Assembly: GCA_900466605.1 (NCBI GenBank)
Contig: UBMU01000009.1
Location: 216,962 to 280,961, forward strand
DNA: 64,000 nt
From: Hyphomicrobiales bacterium
Lineage (GTDB): Bacteria > Pseudomonadota > Alphaproteobacteria > Rhizobiales > Rhizobiaceae
Reading direction: 5' to 3'
Numbering within the stretch: the first letter of the stretch is position 1; every line of letters starts with the position of its first letter. The position numbers and the translations under genes were made by a program. Below the pieces are notes generated by a model. That model ran no database searches. It was not told the origin of the DNA and saw nothing but the letters and a program-made list of their open reading frames with translations. Of this stretch, positions 45,596-54,591 are shown in pieces.

Positions 45596-46813
45596 TCAGA
45601 TCTCCATTCGCGCCGTGTCGAGCGTGTAGAGCTCCTGGGCGCGCTTGACGCCGCGAAGCGCATAACGACCGACGCAGGCCAATCCGCCGCGCGCGTCGTC
45701 CGGGATCTTCGACGCAAACTCCGATGACATCAGCACGTTGAAATCGACCGAGCGGCACATCGAGGCGATCCGGCTGACTTCGTTCACGGCCGGCCCGATG
45801 ACCGTGAAGTCCAGCCGCTCGCGACTGCCGATATTGCCGTAGAAGACATCGCCGATGTGCAGGCCGATATAGACCTCCGTCGTCGGGCGCTCCTCGAGCG
45901 CGCGTTCATCGTTCAGCGGCTTCAGTTTCTGTCGCAGCAATCGCTCGGCTCGCAGGGCCGCGCGGCAGGCCTCCGCCGGCTCATCCGCCTTGAAGATCGC
46001 GAGCACCCCGTCGCCGATCAGCTTCAACACGTCGCCACCCGCCTCGCGTATGGCCGAAATGATGACATCGCTGTAGGCATTCAGCATCGGCAGGATTTCT
46101 TCGGGCGGCGCGCTGTCGGAGATCTTTGTGTAGTTCACAAGATCCGAAAACCAGAGTGCTGCGGAAATGCGCTCGGATTTACCGCGCGTGATTTTGCCTT
46201 TGAGCACCTGTCGCGCGGCATCGTCGCCCAGGTAGACCTCGGCGATCGTTCTGGCGATGCGTGCCAGTGCGATACACTTGATCGCAAGCGCCAGTACCGG
46301 CACCAGCTTTCGCAGAATGATGAGGTCGTGATCGGAAAATCCGTCCGGATCGCGCGTCGAGAAGTGAGAGAAGAAGCAGTCCATCTCGCCGATCGTGCCG
46401 GCCTTGGCGAAGCGGTGAACCATCGCGATGAAATCCGTATGCCCCTGCTCGAGCATGGTGTCGAGCATGACGAAGTCGGCCGGATCGCCGAAGCCAATGC
46501 GTCGCCTGACCTCATTCTCGTCCCCCGCCCACAAATAGTAGAACGCAGAGCGCTGCCAACTCTCCAGCGCTGTTCCGTCGCTGGTGGGACCGTACTCGAA
46601 TTCGGTCTCGACCTCCTCCTGGCTGTCCCAGCGAAACGCCCTGCCCTCGTGGACGGGGTGCAGCGTATCCATCAGCGCCATGCCGCGATCGAGCGGCAGG
46701 CCACGCTCGCGACAGGCGTTGCAGAACCCGGTCAGCAGCTCAGCCTCGGACGCGCCCTTCAGCCCCTGCTCCGTCAGCCAGGCCGCAACTGTCCCTATAT
46801 CGCTGTATTCCAT
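45596..46813 (-). CDS. Class III adenylate/guanylate cyclase
   Basis: 405 residues, soluble. The N-terminal 200 residues form a helical sensor-like domain seen in many rhizobial cyclases (YLWAGDENEVRRRIGFGD, CFFSHFSTRDPDGFSDHDLIILRKLVPVLALAIK). The catalytic domain has metal Asp residues in LWFSDLVNYTKISD and LIGDGVLAIF and the DFTVIGPAVNEVSRI block. Start 46813 (MEYSDIG). It lies 56 bases after the LacI gene on the same strand. cAMP is the expected product; the activating signal is unknown. Confidence 0.83.
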   Translation of the reverse strand: MEYSDIGTVAAWLTEQGLKGASEAELLTGFCNACRERGLPLDRGMALMDTLHPVHEGRAFRWDSQEEVETEFEYGPTSDGTALESWQRSAFYYLWAGDENEVRRRIGFGDPADFVMLDTMLEQGHTDFIAMVHRFAKAGTIGEMDCFFSHFSTRDPDGFSDHDLIILRKLVPVLALAIKCIALARIARTIAEVYLGDDAARQVLKGKITRGKSERISAALWFSDLVNYTKISDSAPPEEILPMLNAYSDVIISAIREAGGDVLKLIGDGVLAIFKADEPAEACRAALRAERLLRQKLKPLNDERALEERPTTEVYIGLHIGDVFYGNIGSRERLDFTVIGPAVNEVSRIASMCRSVDFNVLMSSEFASKIPDDARGGLACVGRYALRGVKRAQELYTLDTARMEI

Positions 46814-46869
46814 GCCGTTTCCCTCGCTGGTGCGAAGGCAGTATCGCGATTTCGCCGACAAGGGAAAGC

Positions 46870-47892
46870 TCAGCCCGTCGCAGGCATGTTGTAAGGTGTG
46901 ACGATTTCCACCGACGACAATGCCGAAGACGCAATTCCGCCTCTGACCGAGCGCGCCATCACGGCGCGGAAGGCCGAACGGGCGTCCGTGCGCAGATCAT
47001 GATGAAGCACGAAGCCGATCTTGCGGGCGGCAAGCAGCGCGCGATTGTCTGCATCGAGATCATGAGCCACGAAGACCCGGACCGGCCGTTGCACCGCTTC
47101 GAAGGCAGCGAGCACCGCCCGGTTTCCGCCACCGATCGAGTAGACCGCGTTGATTGCTGGATCGGCCGCGATCGCCTGCACGGTCAGCGTTCCCGTCGCC
47201 GCGTCCGTACCATGCCCTTCACTGATTTCGGTCACGCCGATCAGCGGATAGCGTTCGCGAAGCACCCGGCGAAAGCCTATCTCGCGGTCTTCTTCACCGC
47301 GAAAGCGGCCACTGGAGAGTGTCACGAGGACGCGCCCCGGCGCTCCGCCGAAATGCTCTCCGATGAGATAGGCCGCCGTCTCGCCGGCGGCCCTGTTGTC
47401 CGCACCGGCATAAGCGCTGCGTGACGAATTGGGCAAGTCGGTCACCAGCGTAACCACGGGAAGCCCCGCTTCGGTTGCGCGCGCCACGGCCGCGACCACC
47501 TCTGGAACATCGGGTGCTTTCAACACGATGCCATTGGTCCCGCGCAGCCGGATCCGGTCGATCAGCTGCACGAGCTCTGTCTGTTTCATCACCTCGGCGA
47601 AATGAAAACGGCAGCGAAACACTGTCGGCAGAAACGTCGAAACCTCCGCTTCGAAGGCATTTCGGACCGCAGTGCTGAACCGCTCAGGCGTTTCCATGAC
47701 AACATCGATTGCAAGCTTTCGGCCGCTCGCCTCTCCACCGATCTGCTGCTTCTCCAGCTCGGTGATCGCGGCCTGAACCCGCAGCGTCGTCTGGTGCCTG
47801 ACGCCGCTTCTGTCGTTCAGGACGCGATCCACCGTCGCCGTGCTGAGCCCGGCCTGAAAGGCGATATCCTTGACGAGAAACCGGTGTGCCAC
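46870..47892 (-). CDS. LacI-family transcriptional regulator
   Basis: 340 residues from GTG 47892. Helix-turn-helix at the very N-terminus (VKDIAFQAGLSTATVDRVLNDRSGVRHQT) and a type 1 periplasmic-binding-like ligand domain (LAIDVVMETPERFS, GIVLKAPDVPEVVAAV, AVYSIGGGNRAVLAAFE) of the ribose-binding branch. Divergent from the PhyH gene with 95 bases between, so it should control the PhyH-SDR-SMP30-GH2 set. Two direct TTTGATGG repeats 11 bases apart sit next to its start. Upstream frame extension overlaps the PhyH start and is not used. Confidence 0.82.
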   Translation of the reverse strand: MAHRFLVKDIAFQAGLSTATVDRVLNDRSGVRHQTTLRVQAAITELEKQQIGGEASGRKLAIDVVMETPERFSTAVRNAFEAEVSTFLPTVFRCRFHFAEVMKQTELVQLIDRIRLRGTNGIVLKAPDVPEVVAAVARATEAGLPVVTLVTDLPNSSRSAYAGADNRAAGETAAYLIGEHFGGAPGRVLVTLSSGRFRGEEDREIGFRRVLRERYPLIGVTEISEGHGTDAATGTLTVQAIAADPAINAVYSIGGGNRAVLAAFEAVQRPVRVFVAHDLDADNRALLAARKIGFVLHHDLRTDARSAFRAVMARSVRGGIASSALSSVEIVTPYNMPATG

Positions 47893-47902
47893 GCAATCCG
47901 TC

Positions 47903-47921
47903 TTTGATGGTTTTTTGATGG
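47903..47921. promoter_or_regulatory. Direct repeats in the LacI/PhyH divergent region
   Basis: TTTGATGG at 47903-47910 and 47914-47921, one helical turn apart. LacI proteins usually bind palindromes, so this may be promoter related. A TATAAC hexamer follows at 47932-47937 toward the PhyH gene. Confidence 0.35.
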
Positions 47922-47987
47922 ATTCCTGATCTATAACACACCCGGCTGCGGCGTATAGTGCCCTCATCGGAAGGGGAGGAGCACCTG

Positions 47988-49175
47988 ATGAAAATCGACA
48001 ATCTACAGAAATTGCGCGCCGATCGCGTCTGGCTGACCGAGGATGCCTGCGATCTCGGCGACTTTCGCAAGCTTGCCGAGAAGACAACGGCTCTGGCCGA
48101 CTATCCGACGGCAGAAGCCGTGGAAAGGAACATTCTGATTTACGATAGCGGCAAGGTCTTGGCAGCGATCGCCAACCCTGAAGGCCGCAGAGCGGTCCTC
48201 GCAGAGATATGCGAAGCGTTCGGTGACGGTCCAGGCGTCGTCGTCTTCAAGCGTGCCTACAAGGATACGGCTGTCATCGACCGCGCCAGCGCAATATTCA
48301 ACGAGATCATAGAGGAGCAGCATCGCACCGCAACTGGAGGCGGCGATCACTTTGCCAAGCCGGGCGCCAATGACCGCATTTGGAACTCGCTGGAAAAGCA
48401 CTGCCTCGCCGATCCCGAGAACTTCGCCGAATACTACGCAAACCCCATTGTTGCGATTGCAAGCGAAGCCTGGCTCGGCCCGAGCTATCAAATGACCGCC
48501 CAGGTAAACCGGGTCAATCCGGGCGGCGCGGCGCAGTCCGCCCATCGTGACTACCATCTGGGCTTCCAGTCTTCCAAGGTGATCGAGCAGTTCCCGGCGC
48601 ATGTGCACAGGCTCTCGCCGGTGCTGACATTGCAGGGCGCCGTCGCGCATTGTGACATGCCGCTCGAAAGCGGCCCTACACTCTTCCTGCCACATAGCCA
48701 AACCTACGAACCGGGTTACCTCGCCCTTAAGCGCCAGGAGTTCAAGGACTATTTCGAAGCGCATCATGTCCAGTTGCCGCTCGAAAAAGGCGACGTCGTG
48801 TTCTTCAATCCAGCCCTGTTCCACGCGGCTGGGACAAATCACTCGACCAACATCAAGCGCGTGGCCAATCTGCTGCAAGTTTCGTCCGCATTTGGCCGAG
48901 CCATGGAGACGGTCGATCGCGAGCGCATGAGCGCCAGACTGTTCCCGGCATTGAAGAATATGAAGGCCAGCCTTTCCGAAGGCGAGATCGGCAACGCTGT
49001 CGCCGCCTGCGCAGAGAGTTATTCCTTCCCGACCAACCTCGACCGCGACCCACCGATCGGTGGCCTCGCCCCGAAGACGCAGGCGCAACTGATGCACGAG
49101 GCGCTGCAGGAAAATTGGGACGATGCGAGGTTCACGTCGGCCCTGGCACTACAGAGCGAGCGGCGACTAAGCTGA
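47988..49175 (+). CDS. Phytanoyl-CoA dioxygenase (PhyH) family oxygenase
   Basis: Fe(II)/2-oxoglutarate-dependent oxygenase of 395 residues. Iron ligands: HxD in SAHRDYHLGF (near 186-188) and distal His in FHAAGTNHS (near 280); the 2-oxoglutarate Arg probably in NIKRVAN. About 50 more residues than many PhyH members. GGGGAGGAG lies before ATG 47988. It is the first gene of a LacI-controlled set with an SDR, a lactonase and a GH2 glycosidase, suggesting hydroxylation of a glycoside or sugar-derived compound. Substrate unknown. Confidence 0.82.
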   Translation: MKIDNLQKLRADRVWLTEDACDLGDFRKLAEKTTALADYPTAEAVERNILIYDSGKVLAAIANPEGRRAVLAEICEAFGDGPGVVVFKRAYKDTAVIDRASAIFNEIIEEQHRTATGGGDHFAKPGANDRIWNSLEKHCLADPENFAEYYANPIVAIASEAWLGPSYQMTAQVNRVNPGGAAQSAHRDYHLGFQSSKVIEQFPAHVHRLSPVLTLQGAVAHCDMPLESGPTLFLPHSQTYEPGYLALKRQEFKDYFEAHHVQLPLEKGDVVFFNPALFHAAGTNHSTNIKRVANLLQVSSAFGRAMETVDRERMSARLFPALKNMKASLSEGEIGNAVAACAESYSFPTNLDRDPPIGGLAPKTQAQLMHEALQENWDDARFTSALALQSERRLS

Positions 49176-49197
49176 CGCATCCGCATTGAGGAACTTT

Positions 49198-49226
49198 GCC
49201 CCCGGCGCCCTGGTGCCGGGGGCTTT
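49198..49226 (+). terminator. GC-rich hairpin with short T-run after the PhyH gene
   Basis: GCCCCCGGC (49198-49206) pairs with GCCGGGGGC (49215-49223), then TTT. With only three T's it is probably a partial terminator or an mRNA processing stem inside the gene set. Confidence 0.6.
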
Positions 49227-49259
49227 CGGCATATCGCCTATCATTCAAAGGAGGAAAGC

Positions 49260-50081
49260 ATGACAACAGACCACAGCCGCCTCAACGGCAAGATCGCAAT
49301 CGTAACCGGCGGCACGCAGGGACTCGGCGCAACAATCGCCCGCCTCTTTGCCGAGCGCGGTGTCGAGGGGCTCGTTATTTGCGGCCGCAACGAGCAAAAG
49401 GGAAAGGCGAAGGCCGACGAGATCGCTGCCGCGACTGGCGTCAAGGTCGTCTACGTCAAAGCAGATCTCGGGCAGGTCGATGACGCCAAGAACGTCGTCC
49501 ATGTCTGCGACCAGACCTTCGGCCGCGTCGATGCCCTCGTGAATGCAGCCGCCATCACCGACCGCGGCACCATTCTGGATACCAGCCCCGAACTCTTCGA
49601 CGCCATGTTCGCCATCAATGTGCGCGCGCCGTTCTTCCTGATGCAGGAAACGGTGAAAGTGATGCGTCGCGAGAAGATCGAAGGCACGATCGTCAATATC
49701 GGCTCCATGTCGGCTAAGGCAGGTCAACCCTTCATCGCCGCCTATTGCGCCTCGAAGGGTGCCCTGGAAACCCTGACGAAGAACACCGCCTACGCCCTGC
49801 TGCGCAACCGGATCCGAGTCAACGGCCTCAACATCGGCTGGATGGCGTCCGAGGGCGAGGATCGTATTCAACGGGAGTTTCACGGCGCACCGGCTGACTG
49901 GCTGGAGAAGGCGGCAGTCGGCCAGCCGTTCGGCCGCCTCGTGGATCCCGAGGAAGTGGCGCGCGCCTGCGCTTACCTTTCCTCAGCGGAATCCGGCCTC
50001 ATGACTGGGTCCATGATCTGCTTCGACCAGTCGATCTGGGGCGCCTATGACGGTTCGCCGCACCCAGACACAGCCCTCTGA
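49260..50081 (+). CDS. Short-chain dehydrogenase/reductase
   Basis: 273 residues. Cofactor motif TGGTQGLG (16-23), NAA in LVNAAAIT, catalytic Ser149, Tyr162 and Lys166 (AYCASKG). The C-terminus is unusual for an SDR ([26 protein letters not shown]), extended past the ordinary GG ending. Likely oxidises or reduces a sugar-type hydroxyl in the pathway of its neighbours. AAAGGAGG precedes ATG 49260. Separated by hairpins from the genes on each side, so transcript levels may be tuned gene by gene. Confidence 0.85.
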   Translation: MTTDHSRLNGKIAIVTGGTQGLGATIARLFAERGVEGLVICGRNEQKGKAKADEIAAATGVKVVYVKADLGQVDDAKNVVHVCDQTFGRVDALVNAAAITDRGTILDTSPELFDAMFAINVRAPFFLMQETVKVMRREKIEGTIVNIGSMSAKAGQPFIAAYCASKGALETLTKNTAYALLRNRIRVNGLNIGWMASEGEDRIQREFHGAPADWLEKAAVGQPFGRLVDPEEVARACAYLSSAESGLMTGSMICFDQSIWGAYDGSPHPDTAL

Positions 50082-50088
50082 AAAAATG

Positions 50089-50122
50089 CAGAGCCCGACG
50101 CTTTTGCCGGCGCCGGGCTCTG
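50089..50122. terminator. Hairpin between SDR and SMP-30 genes
   Basis: CAGAGCCCG (50089-50097) pairs with CGGGCTCTG (50114-50122), 16-base loop. On the plus strand no T-run follows, so it is a stability or pause stem rather than a clear terminator. Confidence 0.45.
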
Positions 50123-50180
50123 GAACACATCACCGTTTACGTTTACGAAGAGCGTCACATCGCTTTGGGAGGAGCTGCCT

Positions 50181-51092
50181 GTGTCGGACGATACGCTCTA
50201 TGACATCCGTGACGATCGTTTCAGTGGCTTGATCGCCGGCAGCGCCCGGTTGGAGGAGCTTTATAGCGGCTGCCGCTGGGCAGAGGGGCCTGTCTGGTTC
50301 TCGGACCTGAATTGCCTGATCTGGAGCGACATCCCCAATGAGCGGATGATGCGTTGGGTGCCTGATGGAAGTGTCTCGGTTTTCCGCTCACCGTCCAACT
50401 ACGTCAACGGCAATACCCGCGACCGCCAGGGCCGGCTGATTTCCTGCGAGCACGGCGGCCGGCGCGTCACCCGTACTGAATTCGATGGCCGTATCACGGT
50501 GCTGGCTGACAGCTACAATGGAAAGCGCCTGAACTCCCCGAACGACGTCGTCGTCAAATCGGACGGCTCTATCTGGTTCACTGATCCAAGCTACGGCATC
50601 ATGTCCGACTACGAAGGTCACAAAGCGGAGCCGGAGCAGGAAACCCGCAACGTCTACCGCATCGACGCGCCGACAGGGGAGATCGAGACCGTTGCAACCG
50701 ATTTCATCCAGCCCAACGGCCTTGCCTTCTCGCCTGACGAAAAGCAGCTCTACATTGCCGATTCCGGATCCCGCAATCATGAAGTTCCCCGCCACATCCG
50801 CGTTTTCGACGTCGTGGACGGCAAAAAGCTCGCGAACAGCCGGTATTTCTGCTCGATCGACAGCGGCGTGCCGGATGGTTTCCGTTTCGATGTCAGCGGT
50901 AACCTCTGGACCAGTGCTGCCGATGGCGTTCACTGCTTTGCGCCCGACGGCACGCTGCTTGGCAAGATCAGGGTGCCACAGACGGTCTCGAATATCGCCT
51001 TCGGCGGCGTGAAGAAGAACCGCCTCTTCATAACGGCCACCCAATCGCTGTATTCGATTTACACCACCACCAACGGCGCCCAGTACCCATAG
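50181..51092 (+). CDS. SMP-30/gluconolactonase family lactonase
   Basis: 303 residues, six-bladed beta-propeller. Metal ligands in WAEGPVWF (Glu near 36), LNSPNDVVV (Asn near 119) and YIADSGSRNH (Asp near 195). Hydrolyses sugar lactones such as those made by an SDR acting on an aldose, consistent with its neighbour. Start is GTG 50181 with a strong GGGAGGAG site 8 bases upstream. Third member of the LacI-controlled set. Confidence 0.87.
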   Translation: MSDDTLYDIRDDRFSGLIAGSARLEELYSGCRWAEGPVWFSDLNCLIWSDIPNERMMRWVPDGSVSVFRSPSNYVNGNTRDRQGRLISCEHGGRRVTRTEFDGRITVLADSYNGKRLNSPNDVVVKSDGSIWFTDPSYGIMSDYEGHKAEPEQETRNVYRIDAPTGEIETVATDFIQPNGLAFSPDEKQLYIADSGSRNHEVPRHIRVFDVVDGKKLANSRYFCSIDSGVPDGFRFDVSGNLWTSAADGVHCFAPDGTLLGKIRVPQTVSNIAFGGVKKNRLFITATQSLYSIYTTTNGAQYP

Positions 51093-51215
51093 GCGCGCCG
51101 CAGCGCTGCCAGCGGGCTGGGCGTTCCATCCAGAAAGAACGACCGATGTTCGAGTTTTCACGCGCCCGCAGCTGGCGCCAATCCATCCGCAACGCCTTTT
51201 TCATGGGAGCCTGAG

Positions 51216-53459
51216 ATGCGTTCAGTCGTCTCTTTCAACGAAAGCTGGAGTTTTCACGAGGGTTTCACCCAGCCTCTGCTTGAGGGCTTTGATGGCGCGG
51301 CGACCGTCAGCTTGCCGCATACGGCCGTTGAACTGCCGTTCAACTACTTCGACGAGAAAAGCTACCAGCGGGCATTCACCTATCAGAAGATCCTGCGCTG
51401 GATGCCGGAATTTGAGGGCCGCGAGGTCTCCCTCGTCTTCGACGCAGCCATGGCCGATGCCGTGGTCTACCTGAATGGTGAAGAAATCATTGCGCACAAG
51501 GACGGCTACACGCCCTTCGAGGCGCGCTTCACCGGCAGATTGGTGACGGGCGACAATCTGATCACCGTTAAAATCGACGGCAGCGAGAATCCCGAGATTC
51601 CGCCCTTCGGCGGCCGCATCGACTACCTCACCTACGCCGGCATCTACCGCGACGTCTGGCTGAAGGTCACCGACCCGATCTCGGTTGGCAACCTCAAGAT
51701 CGAAACGCAGAACGTGCTGGCAGAGGAAAAGTCGGCAAGCGTTCGCGTCGATCTAGCCAATCCCCAGCGGCTTGCGTTTCTGGGCTCGGTATCGGCGTCG
51801 CTGAAGGATGCCGACGGACGCTTGCTTGCCACGGCTTCCGCTGAGACAACAGGTGAAAACCTGACGCTCTCCTTCGATGGCCTCACCGGAATCTCGCTTT
51901 GGGATATCGCCGACCCTACGCTTTACGAGTTGACCGTCGAATTGAAGACCAGCCATGGCTCCGACCGCGTCTCGGCGCATTTCGGCTTCCGCACCGCGGA
52001 GTTCACACCCGATAGCTTTCTTCTCAATGGCCGGCCACTAAAACTTCGTGGCCTCAATCGCCACCAGGCTTTCCCCTATGTTGGGTACGCCGCGGGTCGA
52101 TCGGCGCAGGAGCGAGATGCCGACATCATGAAGTCGGTGCTGAAGTGCAATATCGTCCGCACGTCGCATTACCCGCAATCGAAGTGGTTCCTCGACCGAT
52201 GCGATCGCATCGGCCTGCTGGTTTTCGAAGAAATTCCCGGCTGGCAGCATATCGGCGACGAGGAGTGGCAGCAGGAATCGATCCGCAATGTCCGTCGCAT
52301 GATCGAGCGCGACTGGAACCATCCATCGATCATAATCTGGGGCGTGCGGATCAACGAGTCACAGGACAGCCACGACTTCTATGTCGAGACAAACCGGCTT
52401 GCCCGCGAACTCGATCCGACGCGCCAGACCGGCGGCGTCCGCTACATAACGGACAGCGAACTGCTCGAAGACGTCTACACGATGAACGACTTCATCCTCG
52501 GCAACGAGGAGCTGCCCGGCAACAACCGCCCGCGCACGGCACTTCGTCCGCAGCAGGAATCCACCGGCCTGTCGCGCAAGGTGCCCTACATGATCACCGA
52601 GTTCGGTGGCCACATGTATCCCACCAAGATCTACGACCAGGAGGCACGGCAGGCCGAGCATGTCCGCCGCCATCTCGAAGTGCTGAACGCCGCCTACGGT
52701 GATCCGGATATTGCCGGTGCGATCGGCTGGTGCATGTTCGACTACAACACCCACAAGGATTTCGGCTCCGGCGACCGCATCTGCTACCACGGCGTCATGG
52801 ATATGTTCCGTGAGCCGAAGTTTGCGGCCTACGTCTACGCCAGCCAGTGCGACCCTTCCGAAGAGGTCGTCATGAAGCCGGTCACCTTCTGGGCCCGTGG
52901 CGAACGCAACATCGGCGGCGTCCTGCCCTTGATCATCCTGACCAACTGCGACGAGATAGAGCTACGCTATGGCTCGCTGACGAAGCGGATCGGCCCCGAC
53001 CGCGAGAATTACCCGCACCTGCCGCACCCGCCCGTCGTTCTTGACCACCGTCATTTCACGCCGGATGAGCTTGGCACTTGGGGCCTTGAATGGATCGACG
53101 GCGAGTTCACCGGCTACATCGACGGCGAACCTGTCGCCAGATTAACGCTTGTCGCCGACCCGTTGCCAACGACGCTGCAGATCGTTGCGGACGCCACGAC
53201 GCTGCGGGCTCGGGAGCGCGATACGACCCGTGTCATCATCCGCGCACTTGATCAGCAGGGGCAACGCCTGCCCTTCCTGAACGGCAATGTGACCGTGCAG
53301 ATTGACGGACCCGCAAAGATCGTCGGTCCGACATCGGTTCCGCTGCAGGGCGGCACGGCCGGATTCTGGCTGGAGGCGACAGGATTGACCGGCGCAATCA
53401 GTATCAAGGCAAGCTGCAGCCGCTTTTCCGAGTCCAAGCTCGAACTAACCGCGGTCTGA
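51216..53459 (+). CDS. Glycoside hydrolase family 2 protein
   Basis: 747 residues without signal peptide, so cytoplasmic. Domains in order: jelly-roll sugar-binding (1-160, YAGIYRDVWL), immunoglobulin-like (160-265), TIM barrel (265-560), then C-terminal domains including a Ig-like segment (600-747). Acid/base Glu lies in WGVRINESQD (near 382) where GH2 normally has WSLGNE; nucleophile Glu in MITEFGG (near 461). Beta-galactosidase, glucuronidase and mannosidase are possible activities. Last gene of the PhyH set. No transporter for its substrate is nearby. Confidence 0.85.
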   Translation: MRSVVSFNESWSFHEGFTQPLLEGFDGAATVSLPHTAVELPFNYFDEKSYQRAFTYQKILRWMPEFEGREVSLVFDAAMADAVVYLNGEEIIAHKDGYTPFEARFTGRLVTGDNLITVKIDGSENPEIPPFGGRIDYLTYAGIYRDVWLKVTDPISVGNLKIETQNVLAEEKSASVRVDLANPQRLAFLGSVSASLKDADGRLLATASAETTGENLTLSFDGLTGISLWDIADPTLYELTVELKTSHGSDRVSAHFGFRTAEFTPDSFLLNGRPLKLRGLNRHQAFPYVGYAAGRSAQERDADIMKSVLKCNIVRTSHYPQSKWFLDRCDRIGLLVFEEIPGWQHIGDEEWQQESIRNVRRMIERDWNHPSIIIWGVRINESQDSHDFYVETNRLARELDPTRQTGGVRYITDSELLEDVYTMNDFILGNEELPGNNRPRTALRPQQESTGLSRKVPYMITEFGGHMYPTKIYDQEARQAEHVRRHLEVLNAAYGDPDIAGAIGWCMFDYNTHKDFGSGDRICYHGVMDMFREPKFAAYVYASQCDPSEEVVMKPVTFWARGERNIGGVLPLIILTNCDEIELRYGSLTKRIGPDRENYPHLPHPPVVLDHRHFTPDELGTWGLEWIDGEFTGYIDGEPVARLTLVADPLPTTLQIVADATTLRARERDTTRVIIRALDQQGQRLPFLNGNVTVQIDGPAKIVGPTSVPLQGGTAGFWLEATGLTGAISIKASCSRFSESKLELTAV

Positions 53460-53511
53460 GTGTACTGTCGGCACGCCTGATCCACGAGGCCGGGCGTGCC
53501 ATTTGCCCGGG

Positions 53512-53835
53512 CTATGCTGGCTGCACCGACCGGACAGTGCCGTTGTTATCGACGACGCACGAGAACTTCTTGCCGCCGGCATCGAGGTCGACGCCGAAAG
53601 TGCCATCCGGCAATTGGCGGGAGGCCGTCGGCAGCACCTTGGCGTTCGGACCAGCAACCCCCGCCGCCGAATTGGCGCAAAGCAGCTGAAGGTCTGCCGG
53701 GGCAGTCTGCAGCGTCGTGCGCGCCATGCTCTCAGGCGCTGGCGGCGTCGGTGTGCAGGCGCCAAGGAGCGCCGCACTTGCCATTGCCGCCATCATCCGG
53801 CCAATCGAAATTCTCTTCGCGGTGTTCTGCCACAA
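53512..53835 (-). CDS. Small lipoprotein, function unknown
   Basis: 107 residues. Signal with basic start (NTAKRISIGR), hydrophobic core and lipobox LLGAC, so it is lipid-anchored. Mature part about 80 residues with two Cys (QLLCANS, FSCVVD) and a short beta-rich C-terminus (DGTFGVDLDAGGKKFSCVVDNNGTVRSV). TTG start at 53835 with AGGA upstream is needed for the basic signal region; ATG 53796 is the alternative. It lies 57 bases after the L,D-transpeptidase gene on the same strand. Confidence 0.62.
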   Translation of the reverse strand: MWQNTAKRISIGRMMAAMASAALLGACTPTPPAPESMARTTLQTAPADLQLLCANSAAGVAGPNAKVLPTASRQLPDGTFGVDLDAGGKKFSCVVDNNGTVRSVQPA

Positions 53836-53892
53836 AATCCTGTCCCCCGACTATATTGTTTATTCCCTCTCCGGCGCGTCGCCGGTCCACTA

Positions 53893-54591
53893 TCAGACGC
53901 CCTTGTAAAGGGCCGCGCCCTGCATCAGCACGATCACCTTGGCGCCGATCTTGATCCGCGACGCAAGATCGACGATGTCGTTGTTGTTCATGCGGATGCA
54001 GCCGGAGGAAACGTCGAGACCGATCGTCCATGGCTCGGCCGTCCCATGGATGCGATAGATCGTGTCCTGGTCGCCTGCATAAAGGTAGAGCGCCCTCGCA
54101 CCCAGCGGATTTTCCGGTCCACCCGGCATCCCGGCGGCCCACTTGGCCGCGTTCGGGTCGCGCGCCACCATTTCGGCCGGCGGCGTCCAGGTCGGCCATT
54201 CCGCAGTTCGACCGACACGCACAATCCCGGCCCATCCGAAACCTTCGCGTCCAACGCCGATACCGTAGCGGATAGCCTGTCCGCCTGGCTGGGTGAGGTA
54301 GAGGAAGTGCTGGTTGCCGTCGATGATGATCGTTCCGGGCGGCTCGGCGGTCCTGAAGGGAACCGTCTGCATCCGGAATGCTTCCGGCGGCTGGTTGTTG
54401 CGCGCGTAATACTGCCGGGCTTTCTTCTTGTCGTAGTCGACCCAGGAGTGCGTCTTGGCATCATAGATTTGTGTCTGCGCCCAGGCCGCAAGGGGGCCAA
54501 GGCACGCCGCAGCCGCAAGCAGCGCCAAGGCGAGCTTGCGCGGCCGCTTGGCCACTTTCATCTCCACCGGAAATTCATAGCGTGCCATCAT
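53893..54591 (-). CDS. L,D-transpeptidase (YkuD family)
   Basis: Periplasmic cross-linking of peptidoglycan stems or attachment of proteins to it. 232 residues: basic N-terminus, signal/anchor (KLALALLAAAACLGPLAAWA), a linker, then the YkuD domain with catalytic His182 (RIHGT) and Cys198 in SSGCIRM. ATG 54591 overlaps the stop of the upstream binding-protein gene as ATGA, so the two are translationally coupled. Rhizobiales use many L,D-transpeptidases for polar growth. Alternative start at 54561 would also leave a signal peptide. Confidence 0.85.
   Translation of the reverse strand: MMARYEFPVEMKVAKRPRKLALALLAAAACLGPLAAWAQTQIYDAKTHSWVDYDKKKARQYYARNNQPPEAFRMQTVPFRTAEPPGTIIIDGNQHFLYLTQPGGQAIRYGIGVGREGFGWAGIVRVGRTAEWPTWTPPAEMVARDPNAAKWAAGMPGGPENPLGARALYLYAGDQDTIYRIHGTAEPWTIGLDVSSGCIRMNNNDIVDLASRIKIGAKVIVLMQGAALYKGV

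Noticed and set aside
48003..49097. 364-residue minus-strand open frame in the PhyH gene
   Set aside because: Antisense to a gene with clear HxD motif and strong ribosome site.
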